Numbered from the stretch's first letter, positions 1 through 8,662 are shown. The stretch: DNA of 64,000 nucleotides from CAZNKU01 sp045541135 (GCA_045541135.1 JAZQIO010000006.1:1-64000), one strand, 5' to 3'. Numbers and translations: made by a program. The notes: generated by a model not told the origin, from the letters alone.

Positions 1-855
1 CTCTGGGGTAGTGCCACACCCTTTATAAAGACAGGTTATCTGTGTCTTAACGTAGAGGGCACGCCTTCAATTATGCTTTTTGCCGGGATAAGATTTGCAT
101 TGGCAGGTATTCTTACTGTTGTTATATGCAGTGCTATTGAAAGGAAGTTCTTGTATCCCGAAAAGAAAAACCTTAAATATGTAGGTATAATCAGCGTGTT
201 CCAGACAATTCTGCAGTACATATTTTTCTATGTGGGACTTGCCAATACAAGTGGCGTAAAGGGAACAATTTTAAGCGGTTCCAGTGCTTTCTTTTCCATG
301 CTTGTAGCAACACTTATATTCAAACAGGAAAAGCTTAATTTTAAAAAATTAATTGCATGCGTAATTGGCTTTGCCGGAGTTGTTGTTGTAAATTTAAACG
401 GACTGAAACTAAGCTTTAATTTTTTTGGAGATGCATTCGTTATATTTTCAGCAATATCACTTGCGTTTTCTTCTGTGTTTATGAAAATTTATTCCAAACA
501 CGAAAATCCTGTTGTACTTAGTGGGTATCAGTTTATTCTTGGTGGTGTCATTATGGCAGTTATTGGACTTGCTCTTGGTGGAACTATCAGCCTTGACAGT
601 GCAAAAGGCATAGGCATTCTTGTGTATCTTGCCTTCCTTTCTGCTGTTGCGTATGCACTGTGGGGAATTCTGCTTAAATATAACCCTGTATCAAAGGTTA
701 CAATATACAGCTTTATGACACCGGTGTTTGGGGTTATTCTTTCTGAAATTATATTGACAGAGTCAAGTACAGTATCACTTTTTAATATTCTTACTGCGCT
801 TGTTCTTACGTGTGTGGGTATTATAACAATTAATTATCAGAAAAAAGTAAAATGA
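1..855 (+). CDS. EamA/DMT-family transporter, 5' end cut by window
   Basis: An inner-membrane permease of the drug/metabolite transporter superfamily, expected to export or exchange a small metabolite; the substrate cannot be told. The reading frame is open from base 1 (LWGSATPFIK...), so the start codon lies outside the window and about 284 C-terminal residues are visible. The sequence is almost continuous hydrophobic helices. It shows the two-repeat EamA pattern, including a second-repeat stretch starting FFGDAFVIFSAISLAFSSVF and a typical C-terminal region ending SEIILTES...TCVGIITINY followed by lysines. It ends 25 bases before the SGNH hydrolase start and is probably co-transcribed with it. 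Confidence 0.85.
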   Translation, partial: LWGSATPFIKTGYLCLNVEGTPSIMLFAGIRFALAGILTVVICSAIERKFLYPEKKNLKYVGIISVFQTILQYIFFYVGLANTSGVKGTILSGSSAFFSMLVATLIFKQEKLNFKKLIACVIGFAGVVVVNLNGLKLSFNFFGDAFVIFSAISLAFSSVFMKIYSKHENPVVLSGYQFILGGVIMAVIGLALGGTISLDSAKGIGILVYLAFLSAVAYALWGILLKYNPVSKVTIYSFMTPVFGVILSEIILTESSTVSLFNILTALVLTCVGIITINYQKKVK

Positions 856-880
856 AATGCAAGAATTTGGAGGTAATATT

Positions 881-1894
881 ATGAAATTAAGCTTTGAAAA
901 AATTAAGGAAATTGCAACAGGTGCAGTAGATACTTGTATAGAGGACGGAATGCTTCATTTAAGGAGATTTACTCCTGAACAGGTGGAGCTTTACAGGAAT
1001 GGAAAGGAAAGCTTTTACAATAAAACATTTACTCTTGCAGGTATGAAGTTGATGTTTAAAACAGACAGTAAAAATTTGTTTATGAAGTTTAAAACAGAAT
1101 ATGCAAATTCAAGAAGCTATTTTTCAATTGATGTTTTTGTAAACGGCAAGCTTGTTGACTGTATTGACAACTTTTCTGATGTGGAAATTCCGCCAATGTA
1201 CACAACAATGGATTTGCCTTTAGGTAAGTTTTCGAAAAACTTTTGCCTTGGTGATGGTGACAAGACAGTTTGTGTATATCTGCCCTGGACTACTAAAACT
1301 TTGTTTGAGGAAATTTCTGTTGATGATAACTCTTATGTGGAAGCCGTAAAGCCTGAAAAGAAGCTGCTTGTATTTGGCGACTCAATTACACAGGGGTATG
1401 ATGCATTGCGTCCATCCAACCGTTATGCAACAAAGATTGCAGATTTACTGTGTGCCGAGGAATACAACAAAGCAATTGGTGGCGAGATGTTTAAGCCGGA
1501 GCTTCCTGTGTTTAAGGAATCCTTTAAGCCTGATTACATACTTGTAGCTTACGGTTCTAATGACTGGTTTCACCGTGACGCGGAAACCTTCAGGGTTAAG
1601 TGTAAAGGATTTTTCGAAAATCTGGTAAAAAGTTATCCTGATATTAAAATATTTGCAGTTACTCCAATATGGAGAAAGGATATGGTTGAGGAAAGAAAGT
1701 TCGGAGATTTTAATATGGTTGACCCTCTTATCAGAGATTGCGTAAAGGATATTGAAAATATCAGCGTTATTTCGGGCTTTGACTTTGTTCCGAAGGATGA
1801 AAAATATTTTGCCGATTTAAGACTTCATCCAAACGATGAAGGTTTTAAATATCAGGCAGAAAATTTATCTAAGGAAATTAAGGCACTTATCTAA
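881..1894 (+). CDS. SGNH/GDSL-type esterase with N-terminal beta-sandwich
   Basis: A 337-residue serine esterase, most like the two-domain carbohydrate esterases that remove acetyl or other acyl groups from sugars. The N-terminal ~155 residues look like a jelly-roll domain; the C-terminal half is an SGNH hydrolase. Block I is GDSITQGYD with nucleophile Ser168, block III is GSND (residues 225-228), and the block V dyad is D312-x3-H316 in DLRLHPNDEGF. There is no signal peptide, so it probably acts on imported oligosaccharides in the cytoplasm. The start at 881 is chosen because TTTGGAGG lies 7 bases upstream; an in-frame ATG at 857 has no such site. The substrate is inferred only from fold and neighbours. 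Confidence 0.85.
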   Translation: MKLSFEKIKEIATGAVDTCIEDGMLHLRRFTPEQVELYRNGKESFYNKTFTLAGMKLMFKTDSKNLFMKFKTEYANSRSYFSIDVFVNGKLVDCIDNFSDVEIPPMYTTMDLPLGKFSKNFCLGDGDKTVCVYLPWTTKTLFEEISVDDNSYVEAVKPEKKLLVFGDSITQGYDALRPSNRYATKIADLLCAEEYNKAIGGEMFKPELPVFKESFKPDYILVAYGSNDWFHRDAETFRVKCKGFFENLVKSYPDIKIFAVTPIWRKDMVEERKFGDFNMVDPLIRDCVKDIENISVISGFDFVPKDEKYFADLRLHPNDEGFKYQAENLSKEIKALI

Positions 1895-1924
1895 TCTATA
1901 AATATTTAATCGGGGGAAAATACA

Positions 1925-2449
1925 ATGATAATTAACATTTTAGAAGAAAATGAGTATGATAAATACGACGATGAAATTCTGGACTTGCTTTCTGAAGGTG
2001 ACGAAGAATTTGTGCCGCCGTTGTCGGCACGAAGTTCCACAACACAGTCGGATTTAAGTGGAGGAACAAAGGCGGGTAGCGGAGTTTTAAACTATTTTAA
2101 TGAACTTAAAAAGCAGAAAATTCTTGTGGCTGTTGAAAAAGGAAAGCTTATTGGGTTTGTTTCCTTTAAAGAAAATTTCGTGAATGACATAATTGGTGAA
2201 GAACAGCTTCCGAATATCTATATTTCTACCTTACTTGTAGCTAAAAGCGGAAGAGGAAAAGGGCTTACGGGAAGGATGTACGAATTTTTGTTTAAAGAAT
2301 ATGAAAATAACAAGGTTTTTACAAGAACGTGGTCAACAAATGAAGCTCATATAAAAATACTTTCAAGGTTTGGGTTTGAAACACTTTCAGTACTTGAAAA
2401 TGACAGAGGTAACGGTATTGACACTGTTTATTTTAAAAAAAGGAGATAA
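1925..2449 (+). CDS. GNAT-family N-acetyltransferase
   Basis: A 174-residue acyl-CoA-dependent acetyltransferase of the GNAT superfamily. The acetyl-CoA pyrophosphate loop is visible as SGRGKGLTGRMYEFLF (about residues 108-123, the Q/R-x-x-G-x-G/A pattern), preceded by the beta-4 strand NIYISTLLVA. The N-terminus is acidic and unrelated to named subfamilies. A GGGGG run upstream serves as a modest ribosome site. It lies 30 bases after the esterase and 2 bases before the AEC transporter, so it is part of the same transcription unit. Substrate unknown. Confidence 0.8.
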   Translation: MIINILEENEYDKYDDEILDLLSEGDEEFVPPLSARSSTTQSDLSGGTKAGSGVLNYFNELKKQKILVAVEKGKLIGFVSFKENFVNDIIGEEQLPNIYISTLLVAKSGRGKGLTGRMYEFLFKEYENNKVFTRTWSTNEAHIKILSRFGFETLSVLENDRGNGIDTVYFKKRR

Positions 2450-2451
2450 AT

Positions 2452-3375
2452 ATGATTCCTGTTTTGTTATTGTATAAAATCCTGCAGCTTGCAGTTTATA
2501 TGATGCTGGGGTTTATGCTTGTAAAGCTGAAAATTGTAAAAAGCAAGGATAGCTCTTTGCTTTCAAAAATATCGCTGTATCTTTTAATGCCTGCGGCTAT
2601 TATAAATTCTTTTGATGTTGAAATAACTCCGCATATTATGCAGGGGTTGGCACTGTCTTTTGCTGCGGCAATTTCCATACATATTTTGTTTCTTGTTCTG
2701 GATGTTGTGTACAAGAAGGTATTTAACGGTGCAGGTGTTGAGAGAGCGTCTGTAATGTACCCTAATGCCGCTAATCTGATCATTCCCATTGTTTCCTTTG
2801 TGTTGGGTGATGAATGGGTTATATACAGCTGTGCGTTTATGTCTGTGCAGATTGCCTTTATATGGACTCACGGAATACAGCTTTTTTCAAAATCCAAGGT
2901 AAATATTAAAAAAATATTGCTTAATATAAACATAATTGCAATTGTTATTGGTGTTATTATGCTTGTTTCGGGTTTTCGCTTGCCTGTGTTTGCAAAAGAC
3001 GTAATCTCTCCACTTGGTAATATGCTTGGAATTGTGGGAATGATTATTGCAGGTATGCTTGCGGCAGAGGTTAAATTTAAAAAAATGCTTACAAACAAGA
3101 GGTTTTATTTTGTACTTGCTGTAAGGTTGATTGTGTATCCTGCAATTGTGCTTTGTGCCTTGAAGTGTGTACAAATGGGGATTTCCGTTGCAAATGCAGA
3201 CAAAATACTTTTAATTACATACCTTGCAAGCATTACACCATCTGCGGCAACCGTGGTACAGCTTGCCCAGGTTAACAACAGCGATGCGGATTTTGCCGTG
3301 TCAGTAAACATTGGAACAACGGTTATGTGTATTGCTACAATGCCTGTATTTGTGGCACTTTATCAGATTATATAA
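2452..3375 (+). CDS. AEC-family (auxin efflux carrier-like) transporter
   Basis: A 307-residue membrane protein with about ten hydrophobic helices in two inverted halves, typical of the bile/arsenite/riboflavin and AEC permeases that carry organic acids or related metabolites. The N-terminal helix (LLYKILQLAVYMMLGFMLVK) and the conserved YPNAANLIIPIV and ITPSAATVVQLAQ loops fit the family well. The AGGAGAT site that initiates it overlaps the end of the acetyltransferase gene. The substrate cannot be read from sequence. A strong promoter immediately downstream belongs to the next gene. Confidence 0.85.
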   Translation: MIPVLLLYKILQLAVYMMLGFMLVKLKIVKSKDSSLLSKISLYLLMPAAIINSFDVEITPHIMQGLALSFAAAISIHILFLVLDVVYKKVFNGAGVERASVMYPNAANLIIPIVSFVLGDEWVIYSCAFMSVQIAFIWTHGIQLFSKSKVNIKKILLNINIIAIVIGVIMLVSGFRLPVFAKDVISPLGNMLGIVGMIIAGMLAAEVKFKKMLTNKRFYFVLAVRLIVYPAIVLCALKCVQMGISVANADKILLITYLASITPSAATVVQLAQVNNSDADFAVSVNIGTTVMCIATMPVFVALYQII

Positions 3376-3388
3376 GTGCAAGTAAGGC

Positions 3389-3417
3389 TTGCAAATAAAC
3401 GTCTTTTATAGTATAAT
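3389..3417 (+). promoter_or_regulatory. Sigma-A promoter for the zinc-ribbon/TPR gene
   Basis: TTGCAA at 3389-3394 and a perfect TATAAT at 3412-3417 separated by 17 bases, in the gap after the AEC transporter. It gives the downstream gene its own start of transcription. Confidence 0.7.
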
Positions 3418-3450
3418 GAATAAAATGTAATTTAACAGGTGGTTTTTAAT

Positions 3451-4605
3451 ATGGATGCTAATGTTATATTAAAATATAAAAGAGAGGAAGATCGTTGGGT
3501 TTGTCCTGAATGTGACACGGAAAACAGCGTAGAAAGAGGTAAGTGTCATCTTTGCGGATTTATAAGAACAGAAGGCGTTGCCTATAAAAGAGCGTGGTCG
3601 CCTGAAGACGAAGCAAGGGAAAAAAGAGTACAAAGCGGTGGCTTTGGTAACGGGCAGTACAACGGACAGACTGCAGGTTATGCCTCAAGAGTTTCAACAC
3701 CTGTTGAAAATCCTGTTTACGGTGGTGCTGATTTTTCTCCTGCACCTGCTAAAAAGTCACACAAGGGACTTGTTATTGGTATTATAGCGGCGGCTGTTGT
3801 TGTTGTAATTATTGCAGTTGCACTTATGCTTGGCAGTGCAGGTAAGGACAGAACATACAACGATGCCGTAACCTATTACAACCGCGGTAACTACAGCAAG
3901 GCTCTGGATAAATTTGAACAGCTGCCTGATGACTACAAAGATGTTGCATATATGAAGAAGGATACAATGTATATGCTTGCTCTGGAATATCTGTACGACG
4001 ACGGTGACCCCGATGCCGCAAGAGATTTGTTTGAGGAGCTTGGAAATTATGAGGATTCCCAGGCTATGCTTGTGGAATGTGATTATGTTGCGGCGAAAAA
4101 TCTTTTGGAGGAAGGCTCTTACAATGAGGCAAAAAATGCCTTCTATGAGCTGGACGGATATTATGATTCTGATGATATGATTAAAGAATGCGACTACCGC
4201 AAGGCTACGGACTTTTACAACAGCGGTGAGTATACCGAGGCGATGAAGATTTTTAATTTCCTTGGATATTACAGCGACAGTGACGATATGTTCGACAAAG
4301 CGGAAACCGCACTTATAAATGAAAATATGAACAATTACCGTTACACCACAGAGGAGGATATGATTGGCGAATGGAGAAACTCTGACGGTGATTATGCAAT
4401 ATATTCCTACAATGATGACGGCACTGTTCATGTAAGCTATAATCTTCCATATACAAGCGGAACTTACTTCAAAATTGAAAACGGCGTTCATTACCACGGT
4501 AATTACAGCTGGTACAAGCAGTGGATTTTTGAGTACATGGATGATGATTTGGTAAATGTTTATAACTATAAAGACGGGAATATTTACGTTTTGATTAAAC
4601 AGTAA
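3451..4605 (+). CDS. Zinc-ribbon, single-TM, TPR-like repeat protein
   Basis: A 384-residue protein with an unusual but recognisable clostridial architecture. It starts with a RanBP2-like zinc ribbon (W16-x-C18-x2-C21-x10-C32-x2-C35) and a low-complexity G/N/Q linker. One membrane helix follows (about residues 103-128, LVIGIIAAAVVVVIIAVALM). Then come four or more ~30-residue TPR-like units (Y-x-x-G-x-Y-x-x-A pattern, e.g. YNRGNYSKALDKFEQL) and a C-terminal ~75-residue beta-rich domain (MIGEWRNSDGDYAIYSY...). The zinc ribbon should be cytoplasmic and the repeats extracellular. ATG 3451 is preferred over a GTG at 3439 because AGGTGG ends 8 bases before it. Specific function is unknown; a sensing or envelope-scaffold role is inferred. 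Confidence 0.75.
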   Translation: MDANVILKYKREEDRWVCPECDTENSVERGKCHLCGFIRTEGVAYKRAWSPEDEAREKRVQSGGFGNGQYNGQTAGYASRVSTPVENPVYGGADFSPAPAKKSHKGLVIGIIAAAVVVVIIAVALMLGSAGKDRTYNDAVTYYNRGNYSKALDKFEQLPDDYKDVAYMKKDTMYMLALEYLYDDGDPDAARDLFEELGNYEDSQAMLVECDYVAAKNLLEEGSYNEAKNAFYELDGYYDSDDMIKECDYRKATDFYNSGEYTEAMKIFNFLGYYSDSDDMFDKAETALINENMNNYRYTTEEDMIGEWRNSDGDYAIYSYNDDGTVHVSYNLPYTSGTYFKIENGVHYHGNYSWYKQWIFEYMDDDLVNVYNYKDGNIYVLIKQ

Positions 4606-4618
4606 TAAAAAAACAATT

Positions 4619-4653
4619 AAAGACAGTAACTTTGATTAGTTACTGTCTTTTTT
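4619..4653 (+). terminator. Intrinsic terminator after zinc-ribbon/TPR gene
   Basis: A perfect 13-bp inverted repeat (AAAGACAGTAACT, positions 4619-4631 and 4638-4650) with a 6-base loop, followed by a T run. Confidence 0.9.
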
Positions 4654-4736
4654 CTATTTGTTCCGCTGTCCGCGGGGGACTTACTTTTGCTACAAAAGTA
4701 ACCCGTCGGAGACAATAAAAAAGATTTTGAAATAAA

Positions 4737-4769
4737 ACAAAGGACAATAGCATCAAAGCTACTGTCCTT
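4737..4769 (-). terminator. Intrinsic terminator of the RpiR gene
   Basis: Inverted repeat AAGGACAATAGC / GCTACTGTCCTT with a 6-base loop. Read on the minus strand it is followed by a T-rich tail, just past the regulator's stop codon. The short stretch between this and the previous terminator (4654-4736) holds a small palindrome (TTACTTTTG/CAAAAGTAA) and no gene. Confidence 0.7.
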
Positions 4770-4796
4770 CAGAGTACACCACATATGGGAGTCTTT

Positions 4797-5633
4797 TTAA
4801 TATTTCTTTGTCAGCAATGAACGTTCTGTTTCCTGTATTGATTCCAAAGCTTCTGCAGAACGGTTATATACAATGTAAAAGTAAAGTGAATCTATTATTG
4901 CAAGCTGTACTATGCGTGAATTAAGGGCAAGTATATTGTACTGTGTTTCGTCTGCTGTGGTGGAAAGTACAATGTCTGTCTGCTTTAAAATTGGTGATTT
5001 TCCGCTGTTTGTAATGGCTATTGTGGTTGCACCGTGTTCCTTTGCAAGCTTTAAGGCTTCCACAATATCCTTTGACGAGCCTGAATGGGAAATGGCAATT
5101 GTAACATCCTCGGAGGTTAAGTGTGATGCGGCAATAACCTGCATATGGTTGTCGGAATATGCAACGGCGTTAAGCCCTGCACGCAAAAACTTGTGGCTTG
5201 CATCTATAGCAACAGATGCAGAATTTCCAAGCCCGAATATAACAATCTTTTTAGCATTACATATTTTTTCTGCCGCTTTGGATATGGCATCCGCATTTAG
5301 TGACTTTTTTGTTTTTTCCAAAGACATATAAATGTCGTTACACACCTTTTCGTAAATTTCAAAGGCGGTATCGCTTCCGCTTATGCTGGTGCTTATGTGT
5401 GAGCCACCGCCCTCTGAGGCAAGGGATATTTTAAGCTCCTGATATCCGCTTAAGCCAAGACGCTTTGAAAAACGTACAATTGTAGCCTCGGAGCATTTGC
5501 ACTGTTCCGCAAGCTCTACAATGGAAAGTGATATGATTTTGCCGGGATTTTCCATAATCCAGTCTGCAATCTGCTTTTCCGCCTTACCCATTTCGTTATA
5601 TAACATTTTTATATTAAGTGAAGTTTTTTCCAT
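4797..5633 (-). CDS. MurR/RpiR-family sugar-phosphate-responsive regulator
   Basis: A 278-residue transcription factor with an N-terminal RpiR helix-turn-helix (residues ~1-77; MGKAEKQIADWIMENP..., recognition region CSEATIVRFSKRLGLSGY) and a C-terminal SIS sugar-phosphate-binding domain (~120-255; KKIVIFGLGNSASVAIDASH and ISHSGSSKDIVEALKLAKEH). It is transcribed away from the 11-kb sugar operon beginning at 5805 and is almost certainly its local regulator, sensing a phosphorylated intermediate. The intergenic DNA carries four TGAAA/TTTCA boxes that overlap both promoters, implying autoregulation as well. AGGAG precedes the start by 6 bases. The ligand is unknown. Confidence 0.92.
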   Translation of the reverse strand: MEKTSLNIKMLYNEMGKAEKQIADWIMENPGKIISLSIVELAEQCKCSEATIVRFSKRLGLSGYQELKISLASEGGGSHISTSISGSDTAFEIYEKVCNDIYMSLEKTKKSLNADAISKAAEKICNAKKIVIFGLGNSASVAIDASHKFLRAGLNAVAYSDNHMQVIAASHLTSEDVTIAISHSGSSKDIVEALKLAKEHGATTIAITNSGKSPILKQTDIVLSTTADETQYNILALNSRIVQLAIIDSLYFYIVYNRSAEALESIQETERSLLTKKY

Positions 5634-5646
5634 AAGTTACTCCTGT

Positions 5647-5661
5647 TGAAAAATTTTTTCA
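5647..5661. promoter_or_regulatory. RpiR operator box 1
   Basis: TGAAAAATTTTTTCA, a near-perfect palindrome at the presumed transcription start of the regulator gene. It is the first of four such boxes. Confidence 0.6.
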
Positions 5662-5669
5662 TTATATAC

Positions 5670-5698
5670 ATTTTATACCATATAAAAAATTTTGTCAA
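5670..5698 (-). promoter_or_regulatory. Sigma-A promoter of the RpiR regulator gene
   Basis: On the minus strand TTGACA (5698-5693), 17 bases, TAAAAT (5675-5670). Box 1 is just downstream and box 2 abuts the -35 on its upstream side. Confidence 0.7.
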
Positions 5699-5700
5699 AT

Positions 5701-5714
5701 TGAAATTTTTTTCA
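5701..5714. promoter_or_regulatory. RpiR operator box 2
   Basis: TGAAATTTTTTTCA. It lies between the two divergent -35 elements, 53.5 bases centre-to-centre from box 1 and 24 from box 3. Confidence 0.55.
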
Positions 5715-5723
5715 CAAAAAGTA

Positions 5724-5752
5724 TTGAAATAATTTTCATAATATGCTATAAT
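5724..5752 (+). promoter_or_regulatory. Extended -10 sigma-A promoter of the sugar operon
   Basis: TTGAAA (5724-5729), 17 bases, TATAAT (5747-5752), with TG one base before the -10. Box 3 covers the -35, so bound regulator would block RNA polymerase. Confidence 0.8.
5725..5738. promoter_or_regulatory. RpiR operator box 3
   Basis: TGAAATAATTTTCA overlapping the operon's -35 hexamer. Confidence 0.6.
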
Positions 5753-5777
5753 TTTAATATCTGTTGGTTTGGAAAAA

Positions 5778-5792
5778 TGAAAATAATTTTCA
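5778..5792. promoter_or_regulatory. RpiR operator box 4
   Basis: TGAAAATAATTTTCA, a near-perfect palindrome about 25 bases past the presumed transcription start and just before the GAGGTG ribosome site. Its centre is 53.5 bases from box 3, mirroring the box 1-box 2 spacing. Confidence 0.6.
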
Positions 5793-5804
5793 CGAGGTGA
5801 TATT

Positions 5805-7217
5805 ATGTTGGATTACAAAGTAAAAATAGGACTTGTGCCTATGCGCCGTAACACTACGGACAGACCAAGGGGTACGTTCCTTACATGGTATTCTGCAGAG
5901 CAGAGGGGAGAAAGGTTTGTAAAGTACATTGAAGAAAACTTTACAAGCGACATTGTTTCCTTTGTTGATTCCAAGGGACTTGGACACAAGGATTTGATAT
6001 ATGATGACAAATCCGCAGAAGACATTGTTAAGCGCTTTAAGGACAGTGATGTTGATGCAGTGTTTATTATAAACTGCAACTTTGGTAATGAAGAAGCGGC
6101 GGCAGACATTGCAAAGGAGCTTGGAAAGCCTGTTTTACTGTGGGCACCTTTAGATGACGAATACTATGTTGACGGTATGCGTCCTACAGATTCACAGTGC
6201 GGTTTGTTTGGTATATCACGCCAGATGCAAAGATTTCACATTCCATTTTCACATCTTCCCTGTTGCCGTGTGGAAAGTGATGAATTTAAAGAAGGTTTTT
6301 TAAGCTTTGTACGTGTTGCCTGCATGGTTAAAAACTTTAAGGGACTTCGCATAGGTCAGGTTGGTGCACGTCCTGCACCTTTCTTTTCCGTTATATGGAA
6401 TGAAGGTGAGCTTATGGAAAAATTCGGCATAAAAATTATTCCGATAAACTTTGCAATTATTGAACAGAGAATGAATGCAGTGTTGGAAGAAAAGCCTGCT
6501 GAAATGAAGGAAGTAGAAGAGTATATTAAAAATAACTATACTCTTGATGACCTTACACCTCCGTACATTGAAAGAATGGCAGCTATGACTGTTATGTACA
6601 AGCGTTTGTTTGAAGAATTTAACCTTGATGCAATTTCTGCTGAATGCTGGACTGCTACACCTATTATGTTTGACGGTCTTGCACCTTGTACTGTTTATGG
6701 GTTGCTTAATGATATGGGTTATTTAATTTCCTGCGAAAGTGATATGCACTGCTTAATGACTATGACACTTTTAAAATGTGCAACACTTGGTGAGGGCAAG
6801 CCATTGTTTGGTGAATTTACGGTTCGCCATCCCGAAAATAAAAATGCAGAATTGTTGTGGCACTGCGGACCTTTCCCGCTTTCACAGAAGGCGGAAAGCG
6901 GTATAGATTCCGAGGCACGTCTTGTTAATCAGCGTTCTTGGTTCAGAGCTAAAGACGGCACATACACAGTTGCACGTATTGACCAAGAAAGCGGCAATTA
7001 TATGATTTTGCCGCTTGTTGGTAAAACAACGGAAGGCCCACAGACACACGGTACATACATATGGGCAGAATTTGACAATCTGCAAAGAATAGAAGACAGA
7101 CTGCTTGACGGCCCGTACATTCACCACTTTGTGGAAATTGAGGGTGACTATACAAAAGAACTTAAAGAATTTTGCAAGTATTTTCCGAATCTTAAGGTTG
7201 ATACGGAATTGAAATAA
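5805..7217 (+). CDS. L-fucose/L-arabinose isomerase-family protein
   Basis: A 470-residue cytoplasmic protein of the FucI/AraA-like superfamily, which interconverts aldoses and ketoses with a divalent metal. Likely metal/catalytic positions are E280 (SAECW), D313 (CESDMHC) and H440/H441 near the C-terminus, in the order E-D-H seen in fucose isomerases. It is shorter than classical FucI (~590) and close to the related COG2407 proteins. It is the first gene of an operon that also holds an FGGY kinase and a class II aldolase, the standard partners for ketose formation, phosphorylation and cleavage. The sugar is not identifiable. GAGGTG sits 5 bases before ATG. Confidence 0.85.
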   Translation: MLDYKVKIGLVPMRRNTTDRPRGTFLTWYSAEQRGERFVKYIEENFTSDIVSFVDSKGLGHKDLIYDDKSAEDIVKRFKDSDVDAVFIINCNFGNEEAAADIAKELGKPVLLWAPLDDEYYVDGMRPTDSQCGLFGISRQMQRFHIPFSHLPCCRVESDEFKEGFLSFVRVACMVKNFKGLRIGQVGARPAPFFSVIWNEGELMEKFGIKIIPINFAIIEQRMNAVLEEKPAEMKEVEEYIKNNYTLDDLTPPYIERMAAMTVMYKRLFEEFNLDAISAECWTATPIMFDGLAPCTVYGLLNDMGYLISCESDMHCLMTMTLLKCATLGEGKPLFGEFTVRHPENKNAELLWHCGPFPLSQKAESGIDSEARLVNQRSWFRAKDGTYTVARIDQESGNYMILPLVGKTTEGPQTHGTYIWAEFDNLQRIEDRLLDGPYIHHFVEIEGDYTKELKEFCKYFPNLKVDTELK

Positions 7218-7237
7218 TTAAAAAAGGAGAAAGAAAA

Positions 7238-8662
7238 ATGACAGACTTTTTATTGGATGTGATTGCAACCGAGCTTGAGGATGCAGTCGGTAAAGAAAAC
7301 TGTTCTACAAGAACAATTGACAAGCTTACACACAGCGTAGATTTTTTCTGGCTTTCAAGAATGTGGGTAGACCGCGGTCTTAGAATGCCGGAGGCTGATT
7401 TTGTTGTTGCACCTAAGGATGCAAAGGAAGTTTCAGCGGTTTTAAAAATTGCCAACTACTATAAAATCCCTGTTACAACATGGGGTGGCGGCGGCGGTTC
7501 CCAGGGTGGAGCTATTCCGATTGCCGGCGGTATTGTACTTGATACAAAGAGAATGAATAAAATTTACGATGTTAACGAACAGGCTATGTACATAGAATGC
7601 GGTACAGGTGCAATATACAAGCACATTGAATGGGCGGCTAATGAAAGAGGCTATGCTACAATGCATTATCCATCTTCACTTACCTGCTCAACAGTAGGTG
7701 GTTTCCTTGCACACAGAGGTATTGGTGTATCATCTACAAAATACGGTAAAATAGACGATATGGTTATGCAGATGGAGGTTGTTCTTCCAAACGGTGATAT
7801 TATTGAAACATCACCTGCTCCAAAGCATGCGGCAGGTCCTGACCTTAACCAGATTTTTATAGGTTCAGAGGGTACACTTGGTGTTATGACAAAGGCACAG
7901 ATGAGAATTTACGAACAGCCTGAATCACGTCAGTTCCGTGGTTTCTTATTCCAGAATATGACAGATGCTTTCAATGCAGGACGTGAACTTCTGCAGAAAT
8001 TCAAGCCATCTGTTATGCGTCTTTATGACGAGGCAGAAACTGCTACACTAATTAAGAAGATTGTCGGCGTTGAAAAGAAGGGTGCATTTATGAACATCGC
8101 AGTTGAGGGTGTTAAGGAAATGGCAGACCTTGAAATGAAAATTCTTCTTGAAACTTTTGCTAAATACAATGCGGAGGATTTGGGTAGCGAATACGGTGAA
8201 AAGTGGTGGAAGGAAAAGATTACATTCTTCTATCCCGGTCATATGATGGATATTCCTCAGTGCTTCGGTACTATGGATACTATCGCTCCTTATGATAAGA
8301 TTGAAAACATCTACTGGAAAATGAAGGAAGCTATTGAAACAAACTTCCCACAGGCTAAATTTATTGCCCATTTTTCACACTGGTATGAATGGGGCTGTAT
8401 GATTTACGACAGATTTATCGTAGACGGTAAGGATGTTCCGAAGGACCCACACGAAGCTTTCAGACTTCATCAGGAAATCTGGAACTGTGGTGTAAGAACT
8501 GCACTTGCTAACGGCGGTGTTGTAAACGACCACCACGGCGTAGGCTTGAAGCTTGGCAGACTTATGAAGGAACAGTACGGTCCTGCTATGCAGGTATTTG
8601 AAGGTATTAAAAAACAGCTTGACCCTAACGGTATTATGAATCCGTTCAAGCTTGGACTATAA
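7238..8662 (+). CDS. GlcD-like FAD-binding oxidoreductase
   Basis: A 474-residue flavoprotein of the vanillyl-alcohol-oxidase/GlcD fold that oxidises 2-hydroxy acids or similar alcohols. The N-terminal FAD domain (PF01565 type) has the PP-loop TTWGGGGGSQGGAIPIAGG and YPSSLTCSTVGGFLAHRGIG; the C-terminal PF02913-type domain ends HHGVGLKLGRLM...LDPNGIMNPFKLGL. The relatives known to work with electron-transferring flavoproteins include the LctD lactate dehydrogenase of acetogens. Here an Etf fusion (15751) and an Fe-S protein (8795) are in the same operon, so I infer an Etf-linked dehydrogenase acting on an operon intermediate. AAAGGAG gives a clear start. Confidence 0.88.
   Translation: MTDFLLDVIATELEDAVGKENCSTRTIDKLTHSVDFFWLSRMWVDRGLRMPEADFVVAPKDAKEVSAVLKIANYYKIPVTTWGGGGGSQGGAIPIAGGIVLDTKRMNKIYDVNEQAMYIECGTGAIYKHIEWAANERGYATMHYPSSLTCSTVGGFLAHRGIGVSSTKYGKIDDMVMQMEVVLPNGDIIETSPAPKHAAGPDLNQIFIGSEGTLGVMTKAQMRIYEQPESRQFRGFLFQNMTDAFNAGRELLQKFKPSVMRLYDEAETATLIKKIVGVEKKGAFMNIAVEGVKEMADLEMKILLETFAKYNAEDLGSEYGEKWWKEKITFFYPGHMMDIPQCFGTMDTIAPYDKIENIYWKMKEAIETNFPQAKFIAHFSHWYEWGCMIYDRFIVDGKDVPKDPHEAFRLHQEIWNCGVRTALANGGVVNDHHGVGLKLGRLMKEQYGPAMQVFEGIKKQLDPNGIMNPFKLGL

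Noticed and set aside
3757..4497. 246-codon minus-strand frame opposite the zinc-ribbon/TPR gene
   Set aside because: Antisense shadow with Ile/Val-rich, patternless protein; the plus-strand gene has clear domains, promoter and terminator.
4654..4736. Short palindrome TTACTTTTG/CAAAAGTAA as an attachment or mobile site
   Set aside because: No flanking duplications or recombinase; it may be one more intergenic repeat but a single copy cannot show that.
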